DNA from: JBHHYS01 sp046757645
GTDB lineage: Bacteria > Acidobacteriota > Terriglobia > Acidiferrales > 2-02-FULL-67-57
Assembly (NCBI GenBank): GCA_046757645.1
Contig: JBHHYS010000084.1
Coordinates: 1-10,512, forward strand
Direction of reading: 5' to 3'
DNA: 10,512 nucleotides
Shown: piece after piece, positions 1-5,514 of the stretch
Layout of the letters: the number at the start of each line of letters is the position of its first letter
Position numbering within the stretch: position 1 is the first letter of the stretch
Made by a program: the position numbers and the translations under genes
The notes under the pieces: model-generated
What the model was told of the DNA's origin: nothing
What the model saw: only the letters and a program-made list of their open reading frames with translations
The model's database searches: none

Positions 1-1
1 C

Positions 2-544
2 GTTCAGCAGATTGACCGCGTTGAATCCTTGATCGAGGACACGCTCCTGGTTAGCGACGAGTCTAGCTGTAACCGGCCCGTCGACATTCTGTCAGTGCTG
101 AAGCAGGCCGCGGAAAGGGTCACTGCGGATTCGAAAACCAAAGTTTGGTGCCTGTTTCCTACGGCGGGCTCACTCTATGTCTCCGGAAACGAAATGCGCC
201 TCTGGCGGGCGCTATACAACCTGCTACTGAATGCTTCCGAGGCGGCTCGCGAGGCAAGTATTGTCGTTGTAGCAGTTTTCTTCGACGATTCCCCAAATAG
301 GATCAGAATTGATGTACATGATACAGGTCCCGGAATCTCTCCGGATATTCAAGATAAGATCTTCTCTTGCTATTTCACCACAAAAAGATCGCATGTGGGT
401 TTGGGGTTGAGCCTGGCCAAGGAGATCATTGAAAATCACCGCGGGACAATCTCTGTACGCTCTGACATTAGGAACGGAACCATTTTTACGGTTCGGCTAC
501 CACTGGCGGGGGTTGCTAGAGTTTCTAAGACACCATCCCTCTAA
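2..544 (+). CDS. Sensor histidine kinase, C-terminal part (5' truncated by window edge)
   Basis: The frame is open from base 2, so the gene starts outside the window; the TTG at 29 is internal. The first visible residues (VQQIDRVESLIEDTLLVSD) resemble the end of the second helix of a DHp dimerisation domain. The phosphoaccepting histidine would lie upstream and is not visible. The rest is a GHKL ATPase domain: an N-box around ALYNLLLNASEAA (about 218-256), a G1 box DTGPG (320-334), an F-box-like segment IFSCYFTTK, a G2 box GLGLS (398-412), and a final strand region ending in TVRLPL. All ATP-binding motifs look intact, so the kinase is probably active. It would autophosphorylate and pass the phosphate to a response regulator not seen here. 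GC in 241-480 is about 47%, much lower than the genes to the right. The stop codon overlaps that of the convergent gene. The input signal is unknown. Confidence 0.93.
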   Translation, partial: VQQIDRVESLIEDTLLVSDESSCNRPVDILSVLKQAAERVTADSKTKVWCLFPTAGSLYVSGNEMRLWRALYNLLLNASEAAREASIVVVAVFFDDSPNRIRIDVHDTGPGISPDIQDKIFSCYFTTKRSHVGLGLSLAKEIIENHRGTISVRSDIRNGTIFTVRLPLAGVARVSKTPSL

Positions 545-936
545 AACCTGAGGTTCCAGCCGACGGCAATGCCGGAGGGTAGAGCAAAAACGGTCGGCAT
601 GATGCGCTCGATTTTGTGATACCCCTCGTCATGCAAAACATAGGAAAGTCCCAGAGGGAGGATAAAGGCGAACACGCCTTTGAGCACGCGGCCCTCGCGA
701 CTGTTTCCGAGCGGACTTATATCGCCGCAAGGCATCCCGCGCTCCCGGCAGTGGCGCCGCGCCCGCTCTGTGCTCCAAACTTCGCCAATCTGAATCGCTG
801 CGTTGAGCGAGTGCAAGGCGATGTTCGTCTTGTCCCAAAACTTGTGCTCGCCGGGCGGCAGCGGATAGATGTCTTGATCCGCACCCTGCGCAGCTAAGGG
901 CAGAAAGAGAAGAAAGACAACGACCAGCTTTTTCAT
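541..936 (-). CDS. Small exported/membrane hypothetical protein, 131 aa
   Basis: I do not recognise a characterised family. The N-terminus is a clear signal peptide: MKK, then a hydrophobic run to about residue 15, then AAQGA, with likely cleavage near residue 18 or 19. The mature part has an FWDKTNIALHSLNAA segment (33-47), a basic stretch with two cysteines (C63 and C70) that could form a disulfide in the periplasm, and two hydrophobic stretches (about 86-101 and 112-128) that may be membrane helices or packed strands. The start at 936 is preferred over the ATG at 942. GGAGGG (948 to 943) is 7 bases from the 936 ATG but only 1 base from the 942 ATG, too close for ribosome binding. The gene converges on the histidine kinase with overlapping stops, leaving no room for a terminator between them. 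Function is unknown; similar small FWDK-containing exported proteins are, from memory, common in Acidobacteriota. Confidence 0.75.
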   Translation of the reverse strand: MKKLVVVFLLFLPLAAQGADQDIYPLPPGEHKFWDKTNIALHSLNAAIQIGEVWSTERARRHCRERGMPCGDISPLGNSREGRVLKGVFAFILPLGLSYVLHDEGYHKIERIMPTVFALPSGIAVGWNLRF

Positions 937-942
937 GGACAT

Positions 943-948
943 CCCTCC
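943..948 (-). promoter_or_regulatory. Ribosome binding site deciding the start at 936
   Basis: On the minus strand this reads GGAGGG. It lies 7 bases before the ATG at 936-934 and directly against the ATG at 942-940, so it supports the downstream start and the 131-residue protein. Confidence 0.7.
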
Positions 949-977
949 GAAAAATGGACCGCCGACCCGTGAGGCGT

Positions 978-1006
978 AGAATCCGGTTGGGCAGACTCGA
1001 TGTCAG
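978..1006 (-). promoter_or_regulatory. Possible weak promoter for the small exported protein
   Basis: On the minus strand CTGACA (1006-1001, five of six matches to TTGACA) is followed after 17 bases by GATTCT (983-978, three of six matches to TATAAT). The position, about 40 bases before the start codon, is reasonable. The -10 element is poor, so this is only a candidate. Confidence 0.22.
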
Positions 1007-1337
1007 TCTGGCCGGCCGCCTACTAACCGCCACGCCCCTTTTCAGCAGATTGTTTTTCGGACCCTCCGCGTCTGCCTTTTGGGTGACTCGGTTCCGACTT
1101 GGCTTTGCAAATCGCTTGCCAATTTGTGTCCGATCCTCCGCCCCTAGTCCCTGACATCACAGCGGCTTAGCCAGCGACGCAATCCAGCTGCAAGATTCTC
1201 TGAAGCAAGTCTCCCAATCTTCCGCTTCTGGGTTCCTCTTTTGGGAAGCAGCAGATTCAACCAGCCCTGAGCGCGTTCGCCACTCCTTCTTGCCCGCGAG
1301 CAAACATCCCGGCGGCTCTCCCTTTCACCTTGTGTGT

Positions 1338-1371
1338 GCGCGCCATTGCAACAGAGAAGGGGCGCGCTTTT
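1338..1371 (+). terminator. GC-rich hairpin with short T tail, possible terminator or structured RNA
   Basis: GCGCGCC (1338-1344) pairs perfectly with GGCGCGC (1361-1367) across a 16-base loop and is followed by TTTT (1368-1371). The shape resembles an intrinsic terminator, but the T tract is short and no upstream plus-strand gene is in place to be terminated. It could end an unannotated small RNA transcribed from the intergenic stretch, or be chance pairing in GC-rich DNA. Confidence 0.25.
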
Positions 1372-1486
1372 CCGGCCGGCTACGTATCACCCTTCCTACG
1401 CAAAAAGGAAAGCACGCATGGCGGGCGGCAGGGAGACAAACTCCGGGCGCCGACGCGGCGGTGGCTCCGCCTGCGGGCGAAGTCGC

Positions 1487-1516
1487 TTGACAGGAAGGTT
1501 GCATTTTTTCGATAAT
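1487..1516 (+). promoter_or_regulatory. Near-consensus sigma-70 promoter for the FecR-like gene
   Basis: A perfect TTGACA (1487-1492) is followed after 18 bases by GATAAT (1511-1516, five of six matches to TATAAT). Transcription would start near 1523, giving a short leader of about 30 bases before the GTG at 1556. It is the best promoter match in the window and stands out in GC-rich surroundings. A small GC hairpin (GGCGG 1457-1461 with CCGCC 1467-1471) lies just upstream. Confidence 0.72.
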
Positions 1517-1555
1517 CGAGCAGAGAGAAACTGGCGAGGGCACTAAGGCTACGCG

Positions 1556-2278
1556 GTGAAGAATCGTCCCAAGGGTCTGGCCATCGCCCTGCTGTTTTTT
1601 GGCCTGGTTACTAGCCTGGCCTCCTCCCCTCTTCGGGCGGCTCCCCGCCCCCGCGCTATCGTGCTGGGACGAATCCTTTCTGCTCCCCCCGCCACCCTGA
1701 ACGGAGTGGCGCTGCCCGCCGACGCCACCCTCTTCAGCGGCGATCGCATCTCCACCGGCCCCGAGGGCTGGGCGCGCATTTTGCTCCCCCCAGGCGACCA
1801 AATTCACCTGAGCGCGAAGACCGATGCCGAGTTGCAGCGCGTCGGCACCCGCCTGGAGGTTGGGTTGGTCACGGGCCGCTTGTCTCTACACACACGGGAC
1901 AGCAACAGTGTCCAGGTGTACAGCAATGGCCTGGAAATCACTCCCCGCACGCCGGCCAAGGCGGTGTGGGAGGTGGCGCGGCTGGACGAGGAGCGCACCC
2001 TGGTGGCCGCTCACGAAGGCACCATCGAGGTGCGCTCACTGAACCGCACTGTGCAAGTGCTCCCCGGCCAAAGCGTGGAAGTTCGGACGCGTCTCGAGCA
2101 GGACGGGAATCCCGCTGGCCAGAAACCGAGATCCATAACACCCGACGACTGTGGTTGCCGTTACCTGGGCGCCACCATCTTCGCGACAACGTTTGGGGCG
2201 GCGACGGCGACCTTGGTTCCCATCGCCGTGGCCGAACAGGGGCCGGTCAGTCCCAGCGGCTTCGCCATTCTTCGGTAG
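1556..2278 (+). CDS. Secreted FecR-domain-like protein, 240 aa
   Basis: The protein begins with a basic stretch and a hydrophobic signal peptide (residues 7-22, likely cleavage after SPLRAA near 29). Residues 35-165 look like a FecR-type beta-rich domain: VLGRILSAPPATLNGVAL, then PADATLFSGDRISTGPEG, then ARILLPPGDQIHLSA, then repeated strands through AAHEGTIEVRS and VLPGQSVEV. In TonB systems FecR is an anti-sigma regulator, but stand-alone secreted FecR-domain proteins without a sigma factor are common and mostly uncharacterised; this one has no sigma factor beside it. The C-terminal part has a DDCGC pair (C199, C201) and a hydrophobic segment (about 204-226) that may anchor it, ending in SPSGFAILR. 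The GTG start is supported by AAGG (1545-1548) 7 bases upstream and by the signal peptide beginning immediately. A strong promoter precedes it and an intrinsic terminator follows, so it is probably monocistronic. Periplasmic or envelope location is inferred. Confidence 0.78.
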   Translation: MKNRPKGLAIALLFFGLVTSLASSPLRAAPRPRAIVLGRILSAPPATLNGVALPADATLFSGDRISTGPEGWARILLPPGDQIHLSAKTDAELQRVGTRLEVGLVTGRLSLHTRDSNSVQVYSNGLEITPRTPAKAVWEVARLDEERTLVAAHEGTIEVRSLNRTVQVLPGQSVEVRTRLEQDGNPAGQKPRSITPDDCGCRYLGATIFATTFGAATATLVPIAVAEQGPVSPSGFAILR

Positions 2279-2279
2279 G

Positions 2280-2302
2280 TCGGCTAGTGAGCCGATTTTT
2301 TT
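2280..2302 (+). terminator. Rho-independent terminator of the FecR-like gene
   Basis: TCGGCT (2280-2285), loop AGTG, AGCCGA (2290-2295), then seven T residues (2296-2302). The stem is a perfect 6 bp with a tetraloop and begins one base after the TAG stop (2276-2278). This is a textbook intrinsic terminator and separates the FecR-like gene from the next one. Confidence 0.85.
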
Positions 2303-2357
2303 CTCCAGACTGTCGCTCACCTTCCGCAGGAACACCCAGGACGTGCCGCTAGGGCGC

Positions 2358-2361
2358 GGAG
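2358..2361 (+). promoter_or_regulatory. Ribosome binding site setting the start of the fused methionine/folate enzyme
   Basis: GGAG is followed by AAAGG and the ATG at 2367, a 5-base spacing. The frame is open further upstream to 2151, but those 72 codons overlap the FecR-like gene and its terminator. This site fixes the true start at 2367. Confidence 0.75.
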
Positions 2362-2366
2362 AAAGG

Positions 2367-4217
2367 ATGAAAAGCTCGGACTTCAGGCATTTGATAGCGG
2401 AGCGGATCCTAGTCTGCGACGGGGCGATGGGGTCGCAGATCTATGAGCACCTGGGCCCGGTGCGCTGCGTCGAGGAAACCAACCTCCTGCAGCCCGAGCT
2501 CATCCTGCGCATTCACCTGGCCTACATCGATGCGGGCGCGCGCCTCATCGAAACCAATACCTTTGGCGCCAACCGTTTGAAGCTCACCAACCTGGGACTG
2601 GGCGAGCGCCTGGCCGCCATCAACCAGAGGGCGGTCAAGATTGCCCGGGAAGCGCGGGAAGCTTCCGGTGCCGACGTGCTCATCGCCGGCTCCATCGGGC
2701 CCCTGGGGCGCGCCTGGTGGGTCTCAGAGCCCGATGCGGCGGAAACCGCTCACCGGGTCTTCCAGGAGCAGGCGGCCGCCCTGGAGGAGCGCGGCGTGGA
2801 CCTCTTCGTCCTGGAGACTTTTCCCCGCCTGCAGGAGCTCATCTGGGCCATCGAGGCGCTGCGGAGCTTCTCGCAGCTTCCGGTGATTGCCCAACTGGCT
2901 TACACCGAGGAAGGAAAGAGTCTGGCGGGCGACGATGCGCTCGCCACCACGCGGCGACTGCTCGACCTGGACGTGGACGTGGCGGGCGCCAACTGCAACA
3001 TCGGTCCCCAAGACGCTCTCACCGTGCTGCGGTTGATGAGCCAGGCGAACGGAGCGCGCCTCTCCGTGCAACCCAACGTGGGGTTCCCGCAGCGGGTGGG
3101 CGACCGCGTGGTGTATCCCAAGGCCAGCCCCGCCTATTTCGCTGAGTTCGCCCGGGAGGCGGCCGCCCTGCGCGCCAGCGTCATCGGGGGCTGTTGCGGC
3201 ACGACCCCGGAGCACATTCGCGCCATCGCGGAGGCGGTCAAGGAGCTGTCGCCGCGCGTGGAGCGCGCGGGGGCTGGCGGCCGTGCGGTCGCCGTCCCGC
3301 AGCCCGCTCCCACCCCACCGGCCGTCGCCGGCGAGCCGCAGTCGTCCTTCTACGCCAAACTCAAGGCGGGCCGGTTTGTGGTTTCGGTGGAGATCGATCC
3401 CCCAAAAGGGGTGAACCTGGACCGCATCCTGGAGGCAGTGCAGCGCTTCCGGGCGTCCGGGTGCGTGGACGCAGTGGACATCAACAGCGGCACCCTGGCC
3501 CGCGTGGGAATGGATGCCATTATGCTGGCCGAGGCCATCGAGCGCGCCGGCATGGAAACCATCCCCCACCTGACCACCCGGGACCTGAGTGTCATCGGGC
3601 TGCAAGCAATGTTGCTCGGCGCCTGGTCGGTGGGCGGGGTGCGCAACATCCTGGCCATCACCGGCGATCCCCCCGCCCTGGGGGACCACCCGGAAGTCAG
3701 TGGCATCTACGAGGTGGACGCGGTGGGCTTGGTGCACATCCTCGCCCGCCTTAACCAGGGCTCCGACTGGGCCGGCAAAACCCTGGGCGGCGCCACCAAC
3801 TTCGCCATCGGAGTGGCGGTCAACCCTACGGCCGACGAGCTCGACGATGAACTCCGCCGCTTCGAGCAGAAGATGGACGCCGGCGCTCACTTCGCCATGA
3901 CCCAGCCCATCTTCGACCCTGAGATCTGGGAGCGTTTTCTCCAGCGACTGGGTGGGCCGCCCCCCGTCCCGGTTCTCATCGGCGTCTGGCCGCTGAGCAG
4001 CCACAAGCTGGCGGTGCGCCTCAACAACGAAGTCCCCGGCATCGTGGTCCCCGAGCAGGTGCTGAAAAGGCTGGAGGCGGCCGGCAGCCAGGGGCGCGAC
4101 GAAGGCTTCGCCCTGGCCCGGGAGCTCTTCGCCTGGGCCCGGACGGTTGCCGCGGGCGCCTACATCATTCCTCCCTTCAAAAAATACGAACAAGCCCTGG
4201 AGGTCATCACCCCCTAA
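2367..4217 (+). CDS. yitJ: Bifunctional homocysteine S-methyltransferase / methylenetetrahydrofolate reductase (YitJ type), 616 aa
   Basis: Two enzymes of the methionine-methyl branch of folate metabolism are fused. Residues 1-295 form a homocysteine S-methyltransferase barrel: DGAMGS near the N-terminus, ETNTFGAN, GSIGP, and the zinc-thiolate cysteines C210 (GANCN) and C276/C277 (GGCCGT), spaced as in the homocysteine domain of cobalamin methionine synthase. A Pro/Ala-rich linker follows (about 300-326). Residues 330-616 form a MetF-like domain: VEIDPP with the probable catalytic E342, TGDPP with D434, and FAMTQPIFD. This half would reduce 5,10-methylene- to 5-methyl-tetrahydrofolate using FAD and a nicotinamide cofactor. 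There is no cobalamin-binding module, so the methyl donor for the first half cannot be read from sequence. Length matches YitJ (about 610 aa). No SAM riboswitch is visible; only 64 bases separate the upstream terminator from the start, and no clear promoter is seen there. The gene for the UDP-GlcNAc 2-epimerase begins 5 bases later. The cytosolic role is confident; the exact donor is not. Confidence 0.93.
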   Translation: MKSSDFRHLIAERILVCDGAMGSQIYEHLGPVRCVEETNLLQPELILRIHLAYIDAGARLIETNTFGANRLKLTNLGLGERLAAINQRAVKIAREAREASGADVLIAGSIGPLGRAWWVSEPDAAETAHRVFQEQAAALEERGVDLFVLETFPRLQELIWAIEALRSFSQLPVIAQLAYTEEGKSLAGDDALATTRRLLDLDVDVAGANCNIGPQDALTVLRLMSQANGARLSVQPNVGFPQRVGDRVVYPKASPAYFAEFAREAAALRASVIGGCCGTTPEHIRAIAEAVKELSPRVERAGAGGRAVAVPQPAPTPPAVAGEPQSSFYAKLKAGRFVVSVEIDPPKGVNLDRILEAVQRFRASGCVDAVDINSGTLARVGMDAIMLAEAIERAGMETIPHLTTRDLSVIGLQAMLLGAWSVGGVRNILAITGDPPALGDHPEVSGIYEVDAVGLVHILARLNQGSDWAGKTLGGATNFAIGVAVNPTADELDDELRRFEQKMDAGAHFAMTQPIFDPEIWERFLQRLGGPPPVPVLIGVWPLSSHKLAVRLNNEVPGIVVPEQVLKRLEAAGSQGRDEGFALARELFAWARTVAAGAYIIPPFKKYEQALEVITP

Positions 4218-4222
4218 CCCCT

Positions 4223-5377
4223 ATGCCCTTGAAAGTCCTCTCCATCTTGGGGACGCGCCCGGAAGCCATCAAGCTGGCTCCGGTTATCAAAGCCCTTCGG
4301 GGGCGGCCGCAGAAGTTCACCGCGCGCCTGTGCATCACCGGGCAGCATCGCGAACTCCTCGAGCCGGTGCTCACCCTCTTTGACCTCCAGCCCGACTACA
4401 ACCTGGCGGTGATGCAGCCCAATCAATCACTCTCCTGCCTGACCGCGCGGATGCTCACCGAACTCGAAGGCATCCTGGCGAAAGAGAGACCCGATTGGGT
4501 GGTTGTCCAAGGCGACACCACCACCACGCTGGCGGCCAGCCTGGCGGCCTACTACGCCCGTGCCTCGGTGGGGCATGTGGAAGCCGGCTTGCGCAGCGGC
4601 GACTCCTGGCAGCCCTATCCCGAAGAGATCAATCGCCGCCTCGCCGACATCCTGGCCACTCTCGACTTCGCCCCCACCCAAGGCGCCCGAGAAAACCTCT
4701 TGGCCGAGGGGGTCCCCGCCGAGCGCATTCGCGTCACCGGCAACACCGTCATTGACGCTCTACTGGAAATCGCCGCCCGCCCGTACGATTTTTCCCGCGG
4801 CCCCCTGGCCCGGCTGCCCCTCGACGGTCGCCGCTTGGTCCTGGTGACCGCCCACCGGCGAGAAAATTTTGGCGCTCCCCTGCGCGACCTCTGCCGGGCC
4901 ATTCGCGCCCTGGCGCGGCGCTATCCCGCCCAGGTGCAAATCGTTTTTCCCGTGCACCTCAATCCCAATGTGCAACAGCCTGCCCGGGAGGCGCTGGGCG
5001 ACTGTGCCAACATCACCTTGCTCGAGCCGCTCGACTACGAACCCTTCGTCCACCTGATGAAGCGCAGCGCGCTGATCCTCACCGATTCCGGGGGCTTGCA
5101 GGAAGAAGCCCCGGCCTTGGGCGTGCCGGTGCTGGTCCTGCGGCAGGTAACCGAGCGGCCCGAAGGCGTGGCCGCCGGTTCAGCCCGCGTAGTGGGCACC
5201 CAACCGGAAGCGGTGGTCTCGGCGGCAGCCCGGTTGCTCGACGACCCGGAGGAACGCGCCAAGATGACCGGCAGCCGCAATCCCTATGGCGACGGCCAGG
5301 CCAGCCAGCGCATCGTCGCCGCCTTGCTGGAGTTTCCCCTCGAGCGCCTGCCCGCCTCGAGAGGAAATTCCCCCTGA
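4223..5377 (+). CDS. wecB: UDP-N-acetylglucosamine 2-epimerase, non-hydrolysing
   Basis: This cytosolic enzyme interconverts UDP-GlcNAc and UDP-ManNAc, a precursor for capsule, enterobacterial-common-antigen-like or other surface polysaccharides. The 384-residue length and motifs fit the family: GTRPEAIKLAPV at the N-terminus (R12, K17), QHRELLEP, VVQGDTTTT with D98, GHVEAGLRSGD with E120, PEEINRR with E134 and R138, TAHRRENFG with H211, the DSGGLQEE loop, and the closing NPYGDGQASQRIV. These correspond to the catalytic acids and histidine known in E. coli WecB, offset by a few residues. It starts 5 bases after the upstream stop with no clear Shine-Dalgarno sequence, suggesting translational coupling to the methionine/folate gene. 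No hydrolysing-epimerase kinase domain is present. Downstream genes for sugar-nucleotide modification fit a polysaccharide role. Which polymer is made cannot be told. Confidence 0.95.
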   Translation: MPLKVLSILGTRPEAIKLAPVIKALRGRPQKFTARLCITGQHRELLEPVLTLFDLQPDYNLAVMQPNQSLSCLTARMLTELEGILAKERPDWVVVQGDTTTTLAASLAAYYARASVGHVEAGLRSGDSWQPYPEEINRRLADILATLDFAPTQGARENLLAEGVPAERIRVTGNTVIDALLEIAARPYDFSRGPLARLPLDGRRLVLVTAHRRENFGAPLRDLCRAIRALARRYPAQVQIVFPVHLNPNVQQPAREALGDCANITLLEPLDYEPFVHLMKRSALILTDSGGLQEEAPALGVPVLVLRQVTERPEGVAAGSARVVGTQPEAVVSAAARLLDDPEERAKMTGSRNPYGDGQASQRIVAALLEFPLERLPASRGNSP

Positions 5378-5443
5378 CCCGGTTCTTTCTCCCCGCGAGG
5401 AGGCGGAAGGAACTCCCAAAGGAAGAATAGGGAAAGAACGGGG
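5378..5443 (+). repeat. Imperfect long inverted repeat just after the 2-epimerase gene
   Basis: Starting at the base after the TGA stop, CCC-G-GTTCTTTC (5378-5389), a one-base bulge and CC (5391-5392) can pair with GG (5430-5431), GAAAGAAC (5432-5439) and GGG (5441-5443). There is one G-G mismatch. The loop is about 37 bases and purine-rich and contains a smaller CCGC/GCGG hairpin. There is no T tract, so this is not a classical intrinsic terminator. It could be an RNA stabiliser, a factor-dependent end or a chance match. Confidence 0.4.
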
Positions 5444-5472
5444 CTGAGTGCCGGGCGGCCCTGGCTTATACT
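5444..5472 (+). promoter_or_regulatory. Possible promoter for the bi-domain oxidoreductase
   Basis: TATACT (5467-5472, five of six matches to the -10 consensus) lies 17 bases after CTGAGT (5444-5449, three of six matches at -35). The expected start near 5479 leaves about 36 bases of leader before the ATG at 5515. It abuts the inverted repeat ending at 5443. The weak -35 makes this tentative. Confidence 0.4.
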
Positions 5473-5514
5473 GAGCCACTGCGTGGAGTGAGTCCTCTTT
5501 CTTCAGGCACAGCG

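Larger units (their letters stand above)
949..1486. other. Long intergenic stretch without a convincing gene
   Basis: Between the divergent small exported gene (minus) and the FecR-like gene (plus) there are about 600 bases with no credible coding region. The short open frames here lack ribosome binding sites, have biased arginine/alanine/proline translations, and overlap each other in several frames. The stretch contains a possible minus-strand promoter near its left end, a pyrimidine-rich portion around 1200-1260, a GC-rich hairpin followed by T residues (1338-1371), a second small GC hairpin at 1457-1471, and, just beyond its right end, the strong promoter at 1487-1516. I saw no tRNA, known riboswitch or repeat array in it. 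Confidence 0.5.

Noticed and set aside
937..942. Upstream ATG at 942 as start of the small exported protein
   Set aside because: The GGAGGG would be directly against this ATG, while the ATG at 936 has a 7-base spacing.
629..1033. 134-codon minus-strand frame overlapping the small exported protein
   Set aside because: It is in another frame of the same strand, is arginine/serine-rich, and competes with a frame having a signal peptide and a well-placed ribosome binding site.
1325..1807. 160-codon minus-strand frame and several short plus-strand frames over 1290-1546
   Set aside because: The translations are rich in Gly/Ala/Arg/Ser with no domain pattern; they overlap the strong promoter and the FecR-like gene and lack ribosome binding sites.
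2151..2366. N-terminal extension of 72 residues on the methionine/folate enzyme
   Set aside because: It overlaps the FecR-like gene and its terminator, has an arginine/proline-rich non-family sequence, and a good ribosome binding site precedes the ATG at 2367.
2303..2366. SAM riboswitch (S-box) upstream of the methionine/folate gene
   Set aside because: Only 64 bases are available after the upstream terminator, and I saw none of the expected helices.
2724..4193. 489-codon open frame on the minus strand
   Set aside because: It lies entirely antisense to the fused enzyme, whose motifs are unmistakable. Its His/Gly/Ala/Asp-rich translation is typical of the shadow of a GC-rich gene.
5488..5514. 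GTG start at 5488 for the bi-domain oxidoreductase
   Set aside because: It adds nine residues not expected in the family and would leave almost no leader after the promoter candidate; the ATG at 5515 gives the expected MKQLIQ start.
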